NCBI RefSeq assembly: GCF_014646915.1
Contig: NZ_BMOE01000010.1
Location: forward strand, 73,383-137,382
DNA length: 64,000 nucleotides
Origin: Deinococcus aquiradiocola
GTDB taxonomy: Bacteria; Deinococcota; Deinococci; Deinococcales; Deinococcaceae
Reading direction: 5' to 3'
In this document: one piece after another, positions 52,731 to 63,471 of the stretch
Position numbering within the stretch: the stretch's first letter is position 1
How the letters are laid out: every line of letters begins with the position of its first letter
Position numbers and translations under genes: made by a program
The notes under the pieces: model-generated
Seen by the model: the letters and a program-made list of their open reading frames with translations, nothing else
The model's database searches: none
What the model was told of the DNA's origin: nothing

Positions 52731-52807
52731 GCTGCTGTCGTTCCCCGGACACCACACCCCCGTCGGCCCGCGCCCGCCGCGCCCCGACTGTTCCGGAGGA
52801 CCGCACC

Positions 52808-53827
52808 ATGACTGCCCACACCCCCACCCTGCAACGCCCCGTCCCGGCGGACACCGAACAGGACTGTTCCGCCGCGCCTGCCGCGCCACGCGTCCGCACC
52901 GTCACGCTGTTCCGCGACCACCCGCTGCTGCTCGACAGCGGCCGCCCCGTCTCGAACGTCCGCGTCGCGTACCACACGTACGGCCAGCCGCGCGCGCAGG
53001 CCACGCTCGTCACGCACGCCCTGACCGGCACGAGCGCCGTGCACGAGTGGTGGCCCGCGCTGTTCGGGGCAGGCCTCGCGCTCGACCCGGCCCGCGACTT
53101 CATCGTGTGCAGCAACGTCCTGGGCGGCTGCGCGGGCAGCAGCGGCCCACTCGAACTGGACGGCGCGCCCCTCAGCCTGCGCGACATGGTGACCGTGCAG
53201 CGCGAACTGCTGCGCGCCCTCGGCGTCGAGCGGGTCAGCGTGGTCGGCGCGAGCATGGGCGGCATGCAGGTGTACGAGTGGCTGCGCTCCTACCCGGACC
53301 TCGTGGAGCGCGCCGTCATCATCGGCGCGCCCGCCCGCCACTCGCCCTGGGCGACCGGCCTGAACGCCGTCGCCCGCAACGCCGTCCGGCTCGCGCCCGG
53401 CGGCGAGGGCCTGAAGATCGCACGGCAGATCGCGATGCTCAGCTACCGCTCCCCGGACAGCTTCGCCCTCACCCAGTCGGGCGAGAGCCGCACCCGCCCC
53501 GGCACGCCCGCCATCGCCACGTACCTGGAGTACCAGGGCGAGAAGCTCCAAACGCGCTTCTGCGAGCACAGCTACTGCGCCCTGACCGAGGCGATGGACC
53601 GCTTCGCGCTCACGGACGCCGAACTGCACGCCATCCGCACGCCCGTCCTGGCGGTCGGCATCAGCAGCGACGTGCTGTACCCGCCGCAGGAGGTGCAGGC
53701 GCACGCGGCCCTCCTCCCGAACGCCGAGTACTGGGAACTGCCGAGCCCGCACGGGCACGACGCCTTCCTGATGGACGCCGCCGAACTCGAACCGCGCGTC
53801 CGCGCCTTCCTGACCGCCCCACGCTGA
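52808..53827 (+). CDS. metX: Homoserine O-acetyltransferase
   Basis: 339 residues, alpha/beta-hydrolase. Acetylates homoserine in the methionine pathway. Motifs: [34 protein letters not shown], nucleophile elbow [10 protein letters not shown] (Ser149), catalytic Asp in [10 protein letters not shown] (about 288) and His in SPHGHDAFL (about 317). Family discrimination between acetyl- and succinyl-transferase cannot be settled by eye. It stands alone here, without metY, behind a SAM-I riboswitch. TTCCGGAGG ribosome binding site. Confidence 0.9.
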   Translation: MTAHTPTLQRPVPADTEQDCSAAPAAPRVRTVTLFRDHPLLLDSGRPVSNVRVAYHTYGQPRAQATLVTHALTGTSAVHEWWPALFGAGLALDPARDFIVCSNVLGGCAGSSGPLELDGAPLSLRDMVTVQRELLRALGVERVSVVGASMGGMQVYEWLRSYPDLVERAVIIGAPARHSPWATGLNAVARNAVRLAPGGEGLKIARQIAMLSYRSPDSFALTQSGESRTRPGTPAIATYLEYQGEKLQTRFCEHSYCALTEAMDRFALTDAELHAIRTPVLAVGISSDVLYPPQEVQAHAALLPNAEYWELPSPHGHDAFLMDAAELEPRVRAFLTAPR

Positions 53828-53925
53828 CCGCGCCCCGCGCTTACCGCTGAGCTGCCTGTCCGGCCGGAACGGCCAGGCCCCGCGAACCGTTCTGCCGCCT
53901 GCCGGGCAGCGTGCTAGAACAGGCC

Positions 53926-55956
53926 ATGTCCTCTGCGCCGCTGCCGTCTTCGCCCGCCGCGCCGTCCACCCTGGCGGCCCGCCCCGAGAGCCTGTACGCC
54001 CTGCAGTTCCCCTCCGACCCGCAGCTGTCCCCGGACGGCACGCGGGTCGCGTTCGTCCTGACCAGCATCCGGCCCGAAACGCCCGACACCGCCAGCACGC
54101 CCGACACCGCAGGCACTGTCAGCACGACCGGCACGCCGGACCCGGAGCGCCCACGCTACTTCAGTGCGGTGCACGTCTCGGACGGAGGCGCGCCCCGCCC
54201 GCTGACTGCCGGGGACGCGCGTGACAGCTCGCCCCGCTGGTCCCCGGACGGCACACAACTCGCGTTCCTCAGCGACCGCAGCGGCCGCCCGCAGCTGTAC
54301 CTGCTGCCCCTCGCGGGCGGCGAGGCCCGCCAGATCACGCGCTACGCCACCGGCGTCAGCAGCCCCGCCTGGAGTCCGGACGGCCGGTACCTGAGCTTCC
54401 TGACGCGCGCCGACGCCGTGGACCGCCGCGACGAACTCGGCGAGGCGCGCGTCGTCACGTCCGTCCTCTACCGCGCCAACGGCAGCGGCATGACGCCCCC
54501 CGCCCCCGCCGCCCTGTACCTGCACGACCTGCAGAAGGGCACCACCCGCCCCTGGCACGCGCCGGAGCGCGACATCGACGACCTCGTGTGGCTGCCCGGC
54601 ACGCAGGGCGCCCTCCTCGTGAGCAGCGCCACCCAGGACGACGCCATTCACTGGCGGAGGGACGTGTTCCGCCTCCCCCTGCCGGACGGAGACGCGCCCG
54701 CCACGCCCACCCAGGTCACGCGCTGGGCCGCGCCCATCGGTCAGCTCGCCGTGCACCCTGACGGGCAACGCTTCGCGGGCGTGGGCCGCCCCCCCGGCAG
54801 CATCAACACGCACGACGCGCACGTCTACCTGTTCGGCCCGGACGGCACCGGCACGCGCCTCGACCCCGACTGGGACCGCCCTGCGGGCAACATCGTGGCG
54901 GGCGACCTGCACGTGGGCCGCTTCCCCACCCGGCCCGTCTGGCGGGACGACGCCACCCTCACCGTGACGTACACCGTGGGCGGCACGGCCGGCCTGTACG
55001 ACGTGACCCTCGCCGGCACCGTCACGCCCCGCCTGCACGACCCTCACGGCGCCGTGACGGCCTTCACCGCGCACGGCGAGCACCTCGCGCACATCAGCGA
55101 GAGCGCTGCCCGCCCCACCGAAGTCCACCTGAACGGCACGAGGATCACCCGGCACGGCGAGCACCTCCCGTTCACGCCCGCCGAACCCAGGCGCGTCACC
55201 TTCCAGACCGAGGACGGCGAAGGCGAAGGCTGGATCCTGCTCCCGCCCGGCGAGGACCGCGTGCCCGCACTGCTCAACATTCACGGCGGACCGCACACCG
55301 CGTACGGGTACGGCTTCATGCACGAATTCCAGCTGTTCGCGCAGGCCGGGTACGGCGTGTGCTACAGCAACCCGCGCGGCTCCGTCGGGTACGGGCAGGC
55401 GTGGAGCGAGGCCATCCACGGCCGCTGGGGCACCGTGGACCGCGCCGACCTGGAGGCGTTCTTCGACGCGTGCCTGCAGCAGGAACCGCGCCTGGACGCC
55501 GCCCGTACCGGCGTGATGGGCGGCAGTTACGGCGGGTACATGACGAACCTCATCACGTCCCGCACCACGCGCTTCCAGGTGGCCGTCACGGACCGCAGCA
55601 TCTGCAACCTCATCAGTTTCGGCGGGACGAGCGACATCGGCATGCGCTTCTGGGACGACGAGCTCGGCGGGAACTTCCACCGCCGGGACGACGTGGACCG
55701 CCTGTGGGCCATGAGTCCCCTGCGGGACGTGCAGGACGTCCGCACGCCCACGCTCGTCATCCACAGCCTGCAGGACCTGCGCTGCCCGATCGAGCAGGCC
55801 GAGCAGTGGTTCGCGGCCCTGCAGCTGCACGGCATAGAGAGCCGCTTCGTGCGTTTCCCGGACGAGGACCACGAACTCAGCCGCTCGGGCCGCCCCGACC
55901 GGCGCGTGAAGCGCCTGCAGGAGTACCTCGACTGGATCGCCCGGCACCTCCCGTGA
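53926..55956 (+). CDS. S9 family prolyl oligopeptidase/acylaminoacyl peptidase
   Basis: 676 residues. N-terminal beta-propeller with TolB/PD40-like repeats (SPDGTRVAF, SPRWSPDGTQLAFLSDRSGRPQLYLLPL, SPAWSPDGRYLSFLTR), C-terminal hydrolase with LLNIHGGPHTAYGYGFMHEFQLFAQAGYGVCYSNPRGSVGYG, nucleophile GGSYGGYM (Ser534), Asp in HSLQDLRCP (about 617) and His in DEDHELSR (about 649). Cytosolic, no signal peptide. ATG 53926 is 5 nt after TAGAAC; an in-frame GTG at 53911 is rejected for lying on that box. Stop overlaps the next gene (GTGA). Confidence 0.93.
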   Translation: MSSAPLPSSPAAPSTLAARPESLYALQFPSDPQLSPDGTRVAFVLTSIRPETPDTASTPDTAGTVSTTGTPDPERPRYFSAVHVSDGGAPRPLTAGDARDSSPRWSPDGTQLAFLSDRSGRPQLYLLPLAGGEARQITRYATGVSSPAWSPDGRYLSFLTRADAVDRRDELGEARVVTSVLYRANGSGMTPPAPAALYLHDLQKGTTRPWHAPERDIDDLVWLPGTQGALLVSSATQDDAIHWRRDVFRLPLPDGDAPATPTQVTRWAAPIGQLAVHPDGQRFAGVGRPPGSINTHDAHVYLFGPDGTGTRLDPDWDRPAGNIVAGDLHVGRFPTRPVWRDDATLTVTYTVGGTAGLYDVTLAGTVTPRLHDPHGAVTAFTAHGEHLAHISESAARPTEVHLNGTRITRHGEHLPFTPAEPRRVTFQTEDGEGEGWILLPPGEDRVPALLNIHGGPHTAYGYGFMHEFQLFAQAGYGVCYSNPRGSVGYGQAWSEAIHGRWGTVDRADLEAFFDACLQQEPRLDAARTGVMGGSYGGYMTNLITSRTTRFQVAVTDRSICNLISFGGTSDIGMRFWDDELGGNFHRRDDVDRLWAMSPLRDVQDVRTPTLVIHSLQDLRCPIEQAEQWFAALQLHGIESRFVRFPDEDHELSRSGRPDRRVKRLQEYLDWIARHLP

Positions 55957-56486
55957 AGCCCCCCGCCCCGGACCCTGCCCACGCGGCCGGGACGCTGCGC
56001 CTCCTCGCGCCCGGCGACGAGCCCACCGTCCGGGCCTGGCTGGCGGAACACTTGGACGCGCACCGCCAGTGGTGGCAGGACGCGTACGGGCACCTGCCCG
56101 TCATGCCCGCCCCGGACGCCCTGGAGCGCGAGTGGGCCGAACTGCAGGGCGCGGACCGCTCCGCAGCGCACCTCGTCACCGTGAGCGCGGACCTGCACGG
56201 GCACCCGACCGGCATCGTGCAGGCGGGCGTGCGCGACGACCGCGTGATGGGCCTGCGCCTCGGGGTGCTGCAGTGGATCTACGTCACGCCCGCCCGTCGC
56301 GGCCACGGCACGGCCGACCGCCTCATGCGTCACGCGCTCGCGTGGATGGACGCGCAGGGTGTGCAGGGCCGCGAGGTGTTCGTTACGGCCCGCAACGCCG
56401 CCGCCGTCCGCCTGTACGAACGGCACGGCTTCCGCACCACCGACCACCGCATGCTCGCCCCCGCCCCCTCCTCACCCAACCCTTAA
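55953..56486 (+). CDS. GNAT-family N-acetyltransferase
   Basis: 177 residues. [48 protein letters not shown] (motif A) and [17 protein letters not shown] (motif B with Asn and Tyr) are clear GNAT signatures. GTG start coupled to the peptidase stop. The substrate is unknown; pairing with an acylaminoacyl peptidase suggests acyl-peptide turnover, as inference only. Confidence 0.85.
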   Translation: MKPPAPDPAHAAGTLRLLAPGDEPTVRAWLAEHLDAHRQWWQDAYGHLPVMPAPDALEREWAELQGADRSAAHLVTVSADLHGHPTGIVQAGVRDDRVMGLRLGVLQWIYVTPARRGHGTADRLMRHALAWMDAQGVQGREVFVTARNAAAVRLYERHGFRTTDHRMLAPAPSSPNP

Positions 56487-56550
56487 CTTTCCGTCCAAAG
56501 GCACTCCTCCACTCCATTCGGCGGGACGAGACGGCCTTAAGATGCCCGTC

Positions 56551-57972
56551 ATGACCCGCCCGCCCCCCGCCGCGACCGCCACGCCCGCCGTCCCGCCACG
56601 CTCACGCCTGCTCGCCACCATCGGCCTGATCCTCGGCGTGTTCCTCGCCGCGCTGGAATCCAGCGTCGTGGCGACCGCCATGCCCAGCGTCATCCGCGAC
56701 CTGGGCGGCCAGCACCTGTACGCCCTGCCGTTCGCGGTGTTCCTGCTCACCAGCACCGTCAGCAGCCCCCTGTGGGGCCGCGCATCCGATATTCTCGGCC
56801 GCAAACGCCTGTACCTCGCGGGCGTCACCGTCTTCCTGATCGGCTCGGCCCTGTGCGGCGCCGCCACCAGCATGACCTTCCTCGTGCTCGCCCGCGCCCT
56901 CCAGGGTTTCGGGGCGGGCGCCGTCATGCCGCTCACCCTCACCAGCGTCGGCGAACTGTACACCCTGCAGGAACGCCCGCGCGTGCAGGCCTTCATCAGC
57001 GGCGTGTGGGGCGTCTCCGCCCTCGTCGGCCCCCTGCTGGGCGGCGTGCTCGCCGAACACGTCTCGTGGCGCTGGGTGTTCTACGTCAACCTGCCGTTCG
57101 GCATTCCCGCCATGCTGATGGTGTGGCGTTCCCTGCAGGAGACCGTGACGCGCCGCGCGGGCCGCGTCCAGATCGACTGGCTCGGCGCGCTCCTCTTCAC
57201 GCTCGGCAGCGGGCTGCTCGTGTGGGGCCTGAGCCTCAGCATCTGGTGGCAGGTCGGCGCGGGCCTCGTCGTCCTGACCCTCGCCGTCCTCGTCGAACTG
57301 CGCCACCCCGCCCCGCTCCTCCCCATGAAGGCCCTCGCGCAGCGCCTCCCGAACGTCGGCCTGTGGAACAACCTGCTCGGCGGCGCCGCGTACTTCGGCG
57401 TCATCGCGTACCTCCCGCTGTACGCGCAGAACGTGTCCGGCAGCGCCACCAGCGGCGGCCTGATCCTCACGCCCATGCTGCTCGGCTGGGTGCTCGCCAG
57501 CATCATCACCACCCGCCTCATGCGCGTCATGGGCCTCACCCGGCAGACGCAGCTCGGCTTCGTGGTCCTCACCGTGGTCTTCGCGCTGATGGTCGTCCTC
57601 GCGCACGCACCGCTCGGCGTGATCTCGGTCCTGGGCTTCTTCGTGGGCATGGGCATGGGCTTCAGCATGGTGAGCCTCCTGCTCGCCGTGCAGAGCGCCA
57701 CCCCGCGCGCCGAACTGGGCGCCACCACCAGCGCCATGCTGTTCGCCCGGCAGATGGGCGGCGCACTCGGCACGGCAGGCATGGGCCTCCTGATCGGCAC
57801 GGCCGCCATCTCCGGCGGCGGCGAAGCCCTCGTGACGGGCCTGCAACGCGCCTTCGTGCTCAGCGTCGTGATGGTCGCCGTGGGCCTCGCCCTGTCCCTC
57901 ACCCTGCGCGGCCAGGGCATCCCCGCCAGCGCCGCCGCACCCGTCCGGCCCGCCGCGAACGCCGACGACTGA
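56551..57972 (+). CDS. DHA2-type MFS drug/efflux transporter
   Basis: 473 residues, about 14 membrane helices. [26 protein letters not shown] (motif D1-like), [28 protein letters not shown] (motif A), [21 protein letters not shown] (motif B) and [34 protein letters not shown] (motif C) define EmrB/QacA-type drug:H+ antiporters. ATG 56551 is 7 nt after TAAGAT (56538-56543). The ATG at 56542 overlaps that box and is less likely. The Lys/Arg-poor tail is Pro/Ala-rich. Confidence 0.9.
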   Translation: MTRPPPAATATPAVPPRSRLLATIGLILGVFLAALESSVVATAMPSVIRDLGGQHLYALPFAVFLLTSTVSSPLWGRASDILGRKRLYLAGVTVFLIGSALCGAATSMTFLVLARALQGFGAGAVMPLTLTSVGELYTLQERPRVQAFISGVWGVSALVGPLLGGVLAEHVSWRWVFYVNLPFGIPAMLMVWRSLQETVTRRAGRVQIDWLGALLFTLGSGLLVWGLSLSIWWQVGAGLVVLTLAVLVELRHPAPLLPMKALAQRLPNVGLWNNLLGGAAYFGVIAYLPLYAQNVSGSATSGGLILTPMLLGWVLASIITTRLMRVMGLTRQTQLGFVVLTVVFALMVVLAHAPLGVISVLGFFVGMGMGFSMVSLLLAVQSATPRAELGATTSAMLFARQMGGALGTAGMGLLIGTAAISGGGEALVTGLQRAFVLSVVMVAVGLALSLTLRGQGIPASAAAPVRPAANADD

Positions 57973-58274
57973 ACAGGACACTGCTGGCGGCCCTCCCCGG
58001 CACCAGGACCGAAAACGCCGGACGCCCCGTACGGGAAGCGTCCGGCGTCGTTCGTCCGGCAGGCGTGAGCCTCAACCCCATGAGTGTAGCAGAGGACGCC
58101 CCTGACGGTGTTCTGACCTTACCGGGCACCGCCTTGAGGCGTTCATGACCGGCGCGTGACGTGCCCTCAGCACACTGAACTCAACCGGCACCCGCCCCTC
58201 CAGCCCACGACACAGCCAGCCCGCACCGCCAGCCCGTACCTCCAGCACACCACCGACGCCCAGGGAGGACCGAC
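57973..58274. other. Intergenic region with terminator and unassigned sequence
   Basis: About 300 bp. Apart from the terminator at 58015-58048 it holds a GC-rich stretch with scattered CTGAACTC-like fragments and ends in CAGGGAGGACC before the next gene. No promoter of high quality and no RNA gene recognised. Confidence 0.35.
58015..58048 (+). terminator. Terminator after the MFS gene
   Basis: ACGCCGGACGC (58015-58025) / GCGTCCGGCGT (58038-58048), 11 bp. The loop itself contains the palindrome CCCGTACGGG. Confidence 0.65.
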
Positions 58275-59072
58275 ATGAACGCCACCCGACCCACCACCCA
58301 CCAGCAGCTCCCGCAGGACCTGACGGACCGCCTCGCCGAGTACGCCTTCCCGGACCTCCTCGCATCCCGCATCGCGGCCGAGCAACAGTGGAGCGCCGCG
58401 CACACGGCCGCCGTCCTCACCGAGTACCGCCGGTTCCTGCTGCTGGCCGCCACGACCACCCGTTCCGTCACGCCGAGTCGCGCGGTGGACGCCGCATGGC
58501 ACGAGCACCTCACCTTCACCCGCGACTACTGGGAGCGCCTGTGCGGCGACGTGTTGCGCCGCCCCGTGCACCACGAGCCCGCCGGGCCGCGATCGGCCGT
58601 CGGCGACGACACGCGCGCCGCGTACCGCCTCACCCTGCAGCTGTACACCGACACCTTCGGGGAGGCGCCGCCCGCCCACCTGTGGCCCGACCCGGACGCT
58701 CCGCGCACCGGTGACGGTCCGCGTGTCGGTGCGGCCGGTGCGCGCCGCGCGGGGCGCACGCGCCTCCCCGTCGTCGTCGCCATCCTGGCCGCCAGCGTGG
58801 CGTACGTGACCGCCGGCCAGGCACTGCCGGGCCTGCTCCTGGCCGGCGTGACGGGCCTGCTCACGTACTCGCTGCTCGGCGCGGCCCTCGGGGCCGGTGC
58901 TCGCGGCGCGTCCGGCAGCGGCGGCAGCAGCGAAAGTGGTGACGGATCGTCCTTCTTCGGCCTCGACTTCGGTGGGGGAGACGGCGGCAGCGATTCGGGA
59001 GGCAGCGACACCGGGGGTGGGGACGGCGGGAGCAGCTGCGGTTCGAGCTGCGGGTCCGGCTGCGGCAGCTGA
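58275..59072 (+). CDS. Glycine-rich-domain (GRDP/DUF1399-like) membrane protein
   Basis: 265 residues. Core RAVDAAWHEHLTFTRDYWERLCGDVL (VDxxWHxH..F.. Y) matches the glycine-rich domain-containing protein family. A middle segment RTRLPVVVAILAASVAYVTAGQALPGLLLAGVTGLLTYSLLGAALGA carries two membrane helices. The C-terminus is a low-complexity Gly/Ser/Asp tail ending CGSSCGSGCGS with four Cys. The tail resembles peptide-modification or metal-binding Gly/Cys-rich ends (speculative). Ribosome binding site GGGAGGAC. Function unknown. Confidence 0.75.
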   Translation: MNATRPTTHQQLPQDLTDRLAEYAFPDLLASRIAAEQQWSAAHTAAVLTEYRRFLLLAATTTRSVTPSRAVDAAWHEHLTFTRDYWERLCGDVLRRPVHHEPAGPRSAVGDDTRAAYRLTLQLYTDTFGEAPPAHLWPDPDAPRTGDGPRVGAAGARRAGRTRLPVVVAILAASVAYVTAGQALPGLLLAGVTGLLTYSLLGAALGAGARGASGSGGSSESGDGSSFFGLDFGGGDGGSDSGGSDTGGGDGGSSCGSSCGSGCGS

Positions 59073-59078
59073 CACGCC

Positions 59079-59126
59079 ACACGAGAGGGCCGACCTGAAC
59101 GCGCGTCCGGGTCGGCCCTCTCGTGT
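59079..59126. terminator. Bidirectional terminator
   Basis: ACACGAGAGGGCCGACC (59079-59095) / GGTCGGCCCTCTCGTGT (59110-59126), 17-bp perfect stem, followed by TT. Between convergent GRDP-like and dnaJ genes. Confidence 0.85.
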
Positions 59127-59134
59127 TTGGCGGG

Positions 59135-60049
59135 TTACTTTCTGAGGTCGGCGAGCTGCGCGTACAGCGCCTTCTCCTGCTCGCTGAGCTGTACGGGCAG
59201 CGTCAGGTTCAGCCGGGCGTACAGGTCGCCCGCCCCGCCGCCCTTCTTCGGCCACCCCTGCCCCTTGAGGCGCAGCTGGCGTCCGCCGCTGCTCCCGGCG
59301 GGAATGCTGAGCGTCACGTCGCCTTTCAGGGTGGGGACGCGGGCCTGCCCGCCGAGCGCGGCGACGTGCACGGGGACGTCCACCGTGACGCTCACGTCGT
59401 CCCCGTCCAGTTCGAAGCGGGCGTCTTCCAGCACGCGGACCGTGAGGAGCACGTCGCCGCCGCCGGGACCCTGGCCGCTGAGGCGCAGGCGGCCGCCGTC
59501 GCGCGTTCCGGCGGGGACGCGCAGAGAGATGCGTTTGCCGTCCACGTTGATGGTCTCGTCCGTGCCCGCGTACGCTTCCTGCAGCGACACCTGCAGTTCG
59601 CCCTCGACGTTCTGCACGAACCTGCGCCCGCCACCGATGCCGCCCTGGCCGCCCATCCCGGCCCCGCCGAGCAGGTCTTCGAGATTGATGCCGCCCTGCG
59701 CGCCGAACCCGCCCCGACCTCCACGGCCGAACAGGCCCTGGAAGAAGTCGCTGAACTGCGAGCCGTCCGCGCCGCCGAACCCGGAGAAGTCCGCGCCGCC
59801 CGCGCCGCTGTACGCGCCGGGCGGGACCTGCCCGGAGTGGCCGTACGTGTCGTACACCTTGCGCTTCTCGGCGTCGGACAGCACGGCGTAGGCCTCGCCG
59901 ATCTCCTTGAAGCGCTCGGCGGCCTTGTCGTCACCGGCGTTCTTGTCGGGGTGGTACTGCTTGGCGAGCTTGCGGTACGCGCTCTTGATGTCGCCTTCGG
60001 AGGCGCTCCGCGCTACGCCCAGCGTGTCGTAATAGTCTTTGTACGCCAT
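59135..60049 (-). CDS. dnaJ: DnaJ-class co-chaperone (CbpA-like, no zinc finger)
   Basis: 304 residues. J domain [34 protein letters not shown] (HPD 33-35), a G/F-rich region ([28 protein letters not shown]) and C-terminal DnaJ beta-domains ([20 protein letters not shown]). The Cys4 zinc fingers of class A DnaJ are absent, so it is class B/CbpA-like and resembles the short DnaJ of Deinococcus-Thermus. Stimulates DnaK ATPase. Last gene of the dnaK-grpE-(VF530)-dnaJ cluster, with its own GAGGAGG ribosome binding site. Confidence 0.93.
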   Translation of the reverse strand: MAYKDYYDTLGVARSASEGDIKSAYRKLAKQYHPDKNAGDDKAAERFKEIGEAYAVLSDAEKRKVYDTYGHSGQVPPGAYSGAGGADFSGFGGADGSQFSDFFQGLFGRGGRGGFGAQGGINLEDLLGGAGMGGQGGIGGGRRFVQNVEGELQVSLQEAYAGTDETINVDGKRISLRVPAGTRDGGRLRLSGQGPGGGDVLLTVRVLEDARFELDGDDVSVTVDVPVHVAALGGQARVPTLKGDVTLSIPAGSSGGRQLRLKGQGWPKKGGGAGDLYARLNLTLPVQLSEQEKALYAQLADLRK

Positions 60050-60123
60050 CAGCGTCCTCCTCGGGGGTACAGGAACTTACAGGAACTGAGTGTGTCGGGG
60101 CGGGGGAAGTGGAGTAGGGAGGG

Positions 60124-60414
60124 TCAGGCGTCCGTGTCGCCCGTGCTCCCCGCGTCTGTGCCGCCCTGCCGGGCGATGCGTTCGAGGGCGTCCGGGTGCT
60201 TGCGGAGCATGAAACGGTACAGTTCCTCGACCTGCGTTCTCGCCCACGGCGTCCTGCGCAGGAACTTCAGGCTGCTCTGCACGCTCGGGTTGTCCTGAAA
60301 GCAGCGGATGCGGACGCGCCGCCCCAGTTCCTCCCAGCCGTAGTACGCCTGGAGGCGCTCCACGACCTGCGCGAGCGTCACGCCGTGCAGGGGGTCGGGG
60401 GACGCGCCGGTCAC
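60124..60414 (-). CDS. VF530-family (DUF2132) small protein
   Basis: 96 residues. DPLHGVTLAQVVERLQAYYGWEELGRRVRIRCFQDNPSVQSSLKFLRRTPWARTQVEELY is the VF530 motif (hG.tL..i...L...yGW.eL...i.I.CF..nPsi.sslkFLrktpWAr..VE.lY), a small helical DNA-binding-like fold of unclear role. GTG start. It separates grpE from dnaJ, an unusual insertion in the chaperone cluster. Confidence 0.85.
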   Translation of the reverse strand: MTGASPDPLHGVTLAQVVERLQAYYGWEELGRRVRIRCFQDNPSVQSSLKFLRRTPWARTQVEELYRFMLRKHPDALERIARQGGTDAGSTGDTDA

Positions 60415-60459
60415 GCCGCCCCCCGGGCCGTCGTCGTGCTGCAGGGTGTCACGTGCGGC

Positions 60460-61101
60460 TCAGGCCTTCCTGCTGACCACGACGCGCGCGGGACGCACGA
60501 GGCGGTCACCCATCCGGAAGCCGAGCTGGAACACCTGCACCACCGTGTCGTCCTGCTCGCCCGGCACCACCTGCAGCGCCTCGTGCCACTGCGGGTCGAA
60601 GGTCTCGCCTTCCCGGCCGGTCGACTGGAGGCCCAGCTTCTCGAAGACGTTCAGGACCTTGCTCATCACGTTCTGCATGCCGGGAACGAGTTTGGCCGGG
60701 TCGGCACTGCCCATCTCGGTGGCGCGCGACAGGTCGTCGTAGATCGGCATGAGCGCCTCGGCGGCGTCGGCGGTGCCCTTGTTGCGGGCTTCGCTGGCGT
60801 CGTCGGCGGTGCGGCGGCGGAACGACTCGAAGTCCGCCGCGAGGCGTGCGAGTCGGCCCTTCAGGTCCGCGTTCTCACGTTCGAGATCGTCGGCCTTCTG
60901 GAGTTTCTCCATCATTTCCTGCACGCCCGCGAACATGCTGGGGTCCAGGCTGCTGGGGTCGAAGTCGGCCATGTCGGCGTCCTCGTCCTCCGTCAGGGTC
61001 TCGGCCTGGGTCAGTTCGGCCTCGGTGACGGTCTCGCCGCTGTCGGCGTCGATGGTGGTCTTGCGGGGGTCCTGCTCGTTGGGGTTGCTGGGGTTGGTCA
61101 T
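60460..61101 (-). CDS. grpE: Nucleotide exchange factor GrpE
   Basis: About 213 residues. Acidic disordered N-terminus (about 1-50, TEDEDADMADFDPSS), coiled-coil MMEKLQKADDLERENADLKGRLARLAADFESFRRRTADDASEARNKG (GrpE signature ADFxNxRKR region) and head domain FDPQWHEALQVVPGEQDDTVVQVFQLGFRMGDRLVRPARVVVSRK (diagnostic P..H.A.......tV......GY...dr..RPA.V.V). Start at 61101 has a GGAG ribosome binding site; an in-frame ATG 15 nt upstream lacks one. Works with DnaK and DnaJ. Confidence 0.94.
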   Translation of the reverse strand: MTNPSNPNEQDPRKTTIDADSGETVTEAELTQAETLTEDEDADMADFDPSSLDPSMFAGVQEMMEKLQKADDLERENADLKGRLARLAADFESFRRRTADDASEARNKGTADAAEALMPIYDDLSRATEMGSADPAKLVPGMQNVMSKVLNVFEKLGLQSTGREGETFDPQWHEALQVVPGEQDDTVVQVFQLGFRMGDRLVRPARVVVSRKA

Positions 61102-61200
61102 GGCGTCTCCGGTCATGGGTGAGGGGAGCGGGGAGGGGGCGGTTCGCGCCCCGCGTTCCCCGCTCCCCCCGTGAAGCGTCGTTCGGCTGGCGGTCCCGGC

Positions 61201-63087
<1,887 letters not shown>

Positions 63088-63185
63088 AGTGACCTCGTGT
63101 GGTGGTGCTTGGAGTGGAGTGGTGTGTTTCGACTGCTGTGGCTGGAGTTCTGCTCCCTGGCCGGAAGCAGTTCTGAACGCCACAC

Positions 63186-63214
63186 ATCATAAGGCCACAG
63201 TTTGGTGCAGTCAA
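63186..63214 (-). promoter_or_regulatory. dnaK promoter
   Basis: Minus strand TTGACT (63214-63209), 17 nt, TATGAT (63191-63186). A housekeeping-type promoter rather than an obvious heat-shock sigma type, which fits repressor-based (HspR) control. Confidence 0.75.
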
Positions 63215-63218
63215 TAGA

Positions 63219-63239
63219 CCTGAGTGCAGTACGCTCAAG
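63219..63239 (-). promoter_or_regulatory. HAIR (HspR) operator of the dnaK operon
   Basis: CCTGAGT-N7-GCTCAAG on the plus strand (63219-63239) corresponds to the HAIR consensus CTTGAGT-N7-ACTCAAG with two mismatches. It sits 4 nt upstream of the -35 of dnaK. HspR itself is not in the window. Confidence 0.75.
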
Positions 63240-63336
63240 TTTAAGGTCGGGTGAACACTACCCCGCCCCCGCACACCCCCGCACGCCCCCACCCGAACTC
63301 TGTCTCCAGCCCCCACATTCGCGCCGCCCGGCGGCG

Positions 63337-63342
63337 TAGAAT
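63337..63342 (+). promoter_or_regulatory. -10 element of the ftsH transcript
   Basis: TAGAAT at 63337-63342, 6 nt before the ATG of the uORF at 63349. Preceded by a C-rich, G-poor stretch (63250-63330); no good -35. Confidence 0.5.
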
Positions 63343-63348
63343 CGGTGA

Positions 63349-63471
63349 ATGAAGAGGCGAGGTCAGGCGCGAACTGAACGGCCGGCGGCACGAGGGCGCC
63401 GCCCCGCTCAGCGCGAAGGGCGCAGGATCGGCACGGCACCACACCCCCCCCGGCGGAGCACCCCCCGATGA
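63349..63471 (+). CDS. Leaderless 40-codon uORF coupled to ftsH
   Basis: ATG lies 6 nt after TAGAAT. It encodes a very basic peptide of 40 residues (begins MKRRGQARTERPAARGRR, ends APHPPRRSTPR) and stops at TGA (63469-63471), overlapping the ftsH ATG (ATGA). The arginine-rich content may be a by-product of GC-rich sequence, so coding is uncertain, but the overlap is exact. Confidence 0.4.
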   Translation: MKRRGQARTERPAARGRRPAQREGRRIGTAPHPPRRSTPR

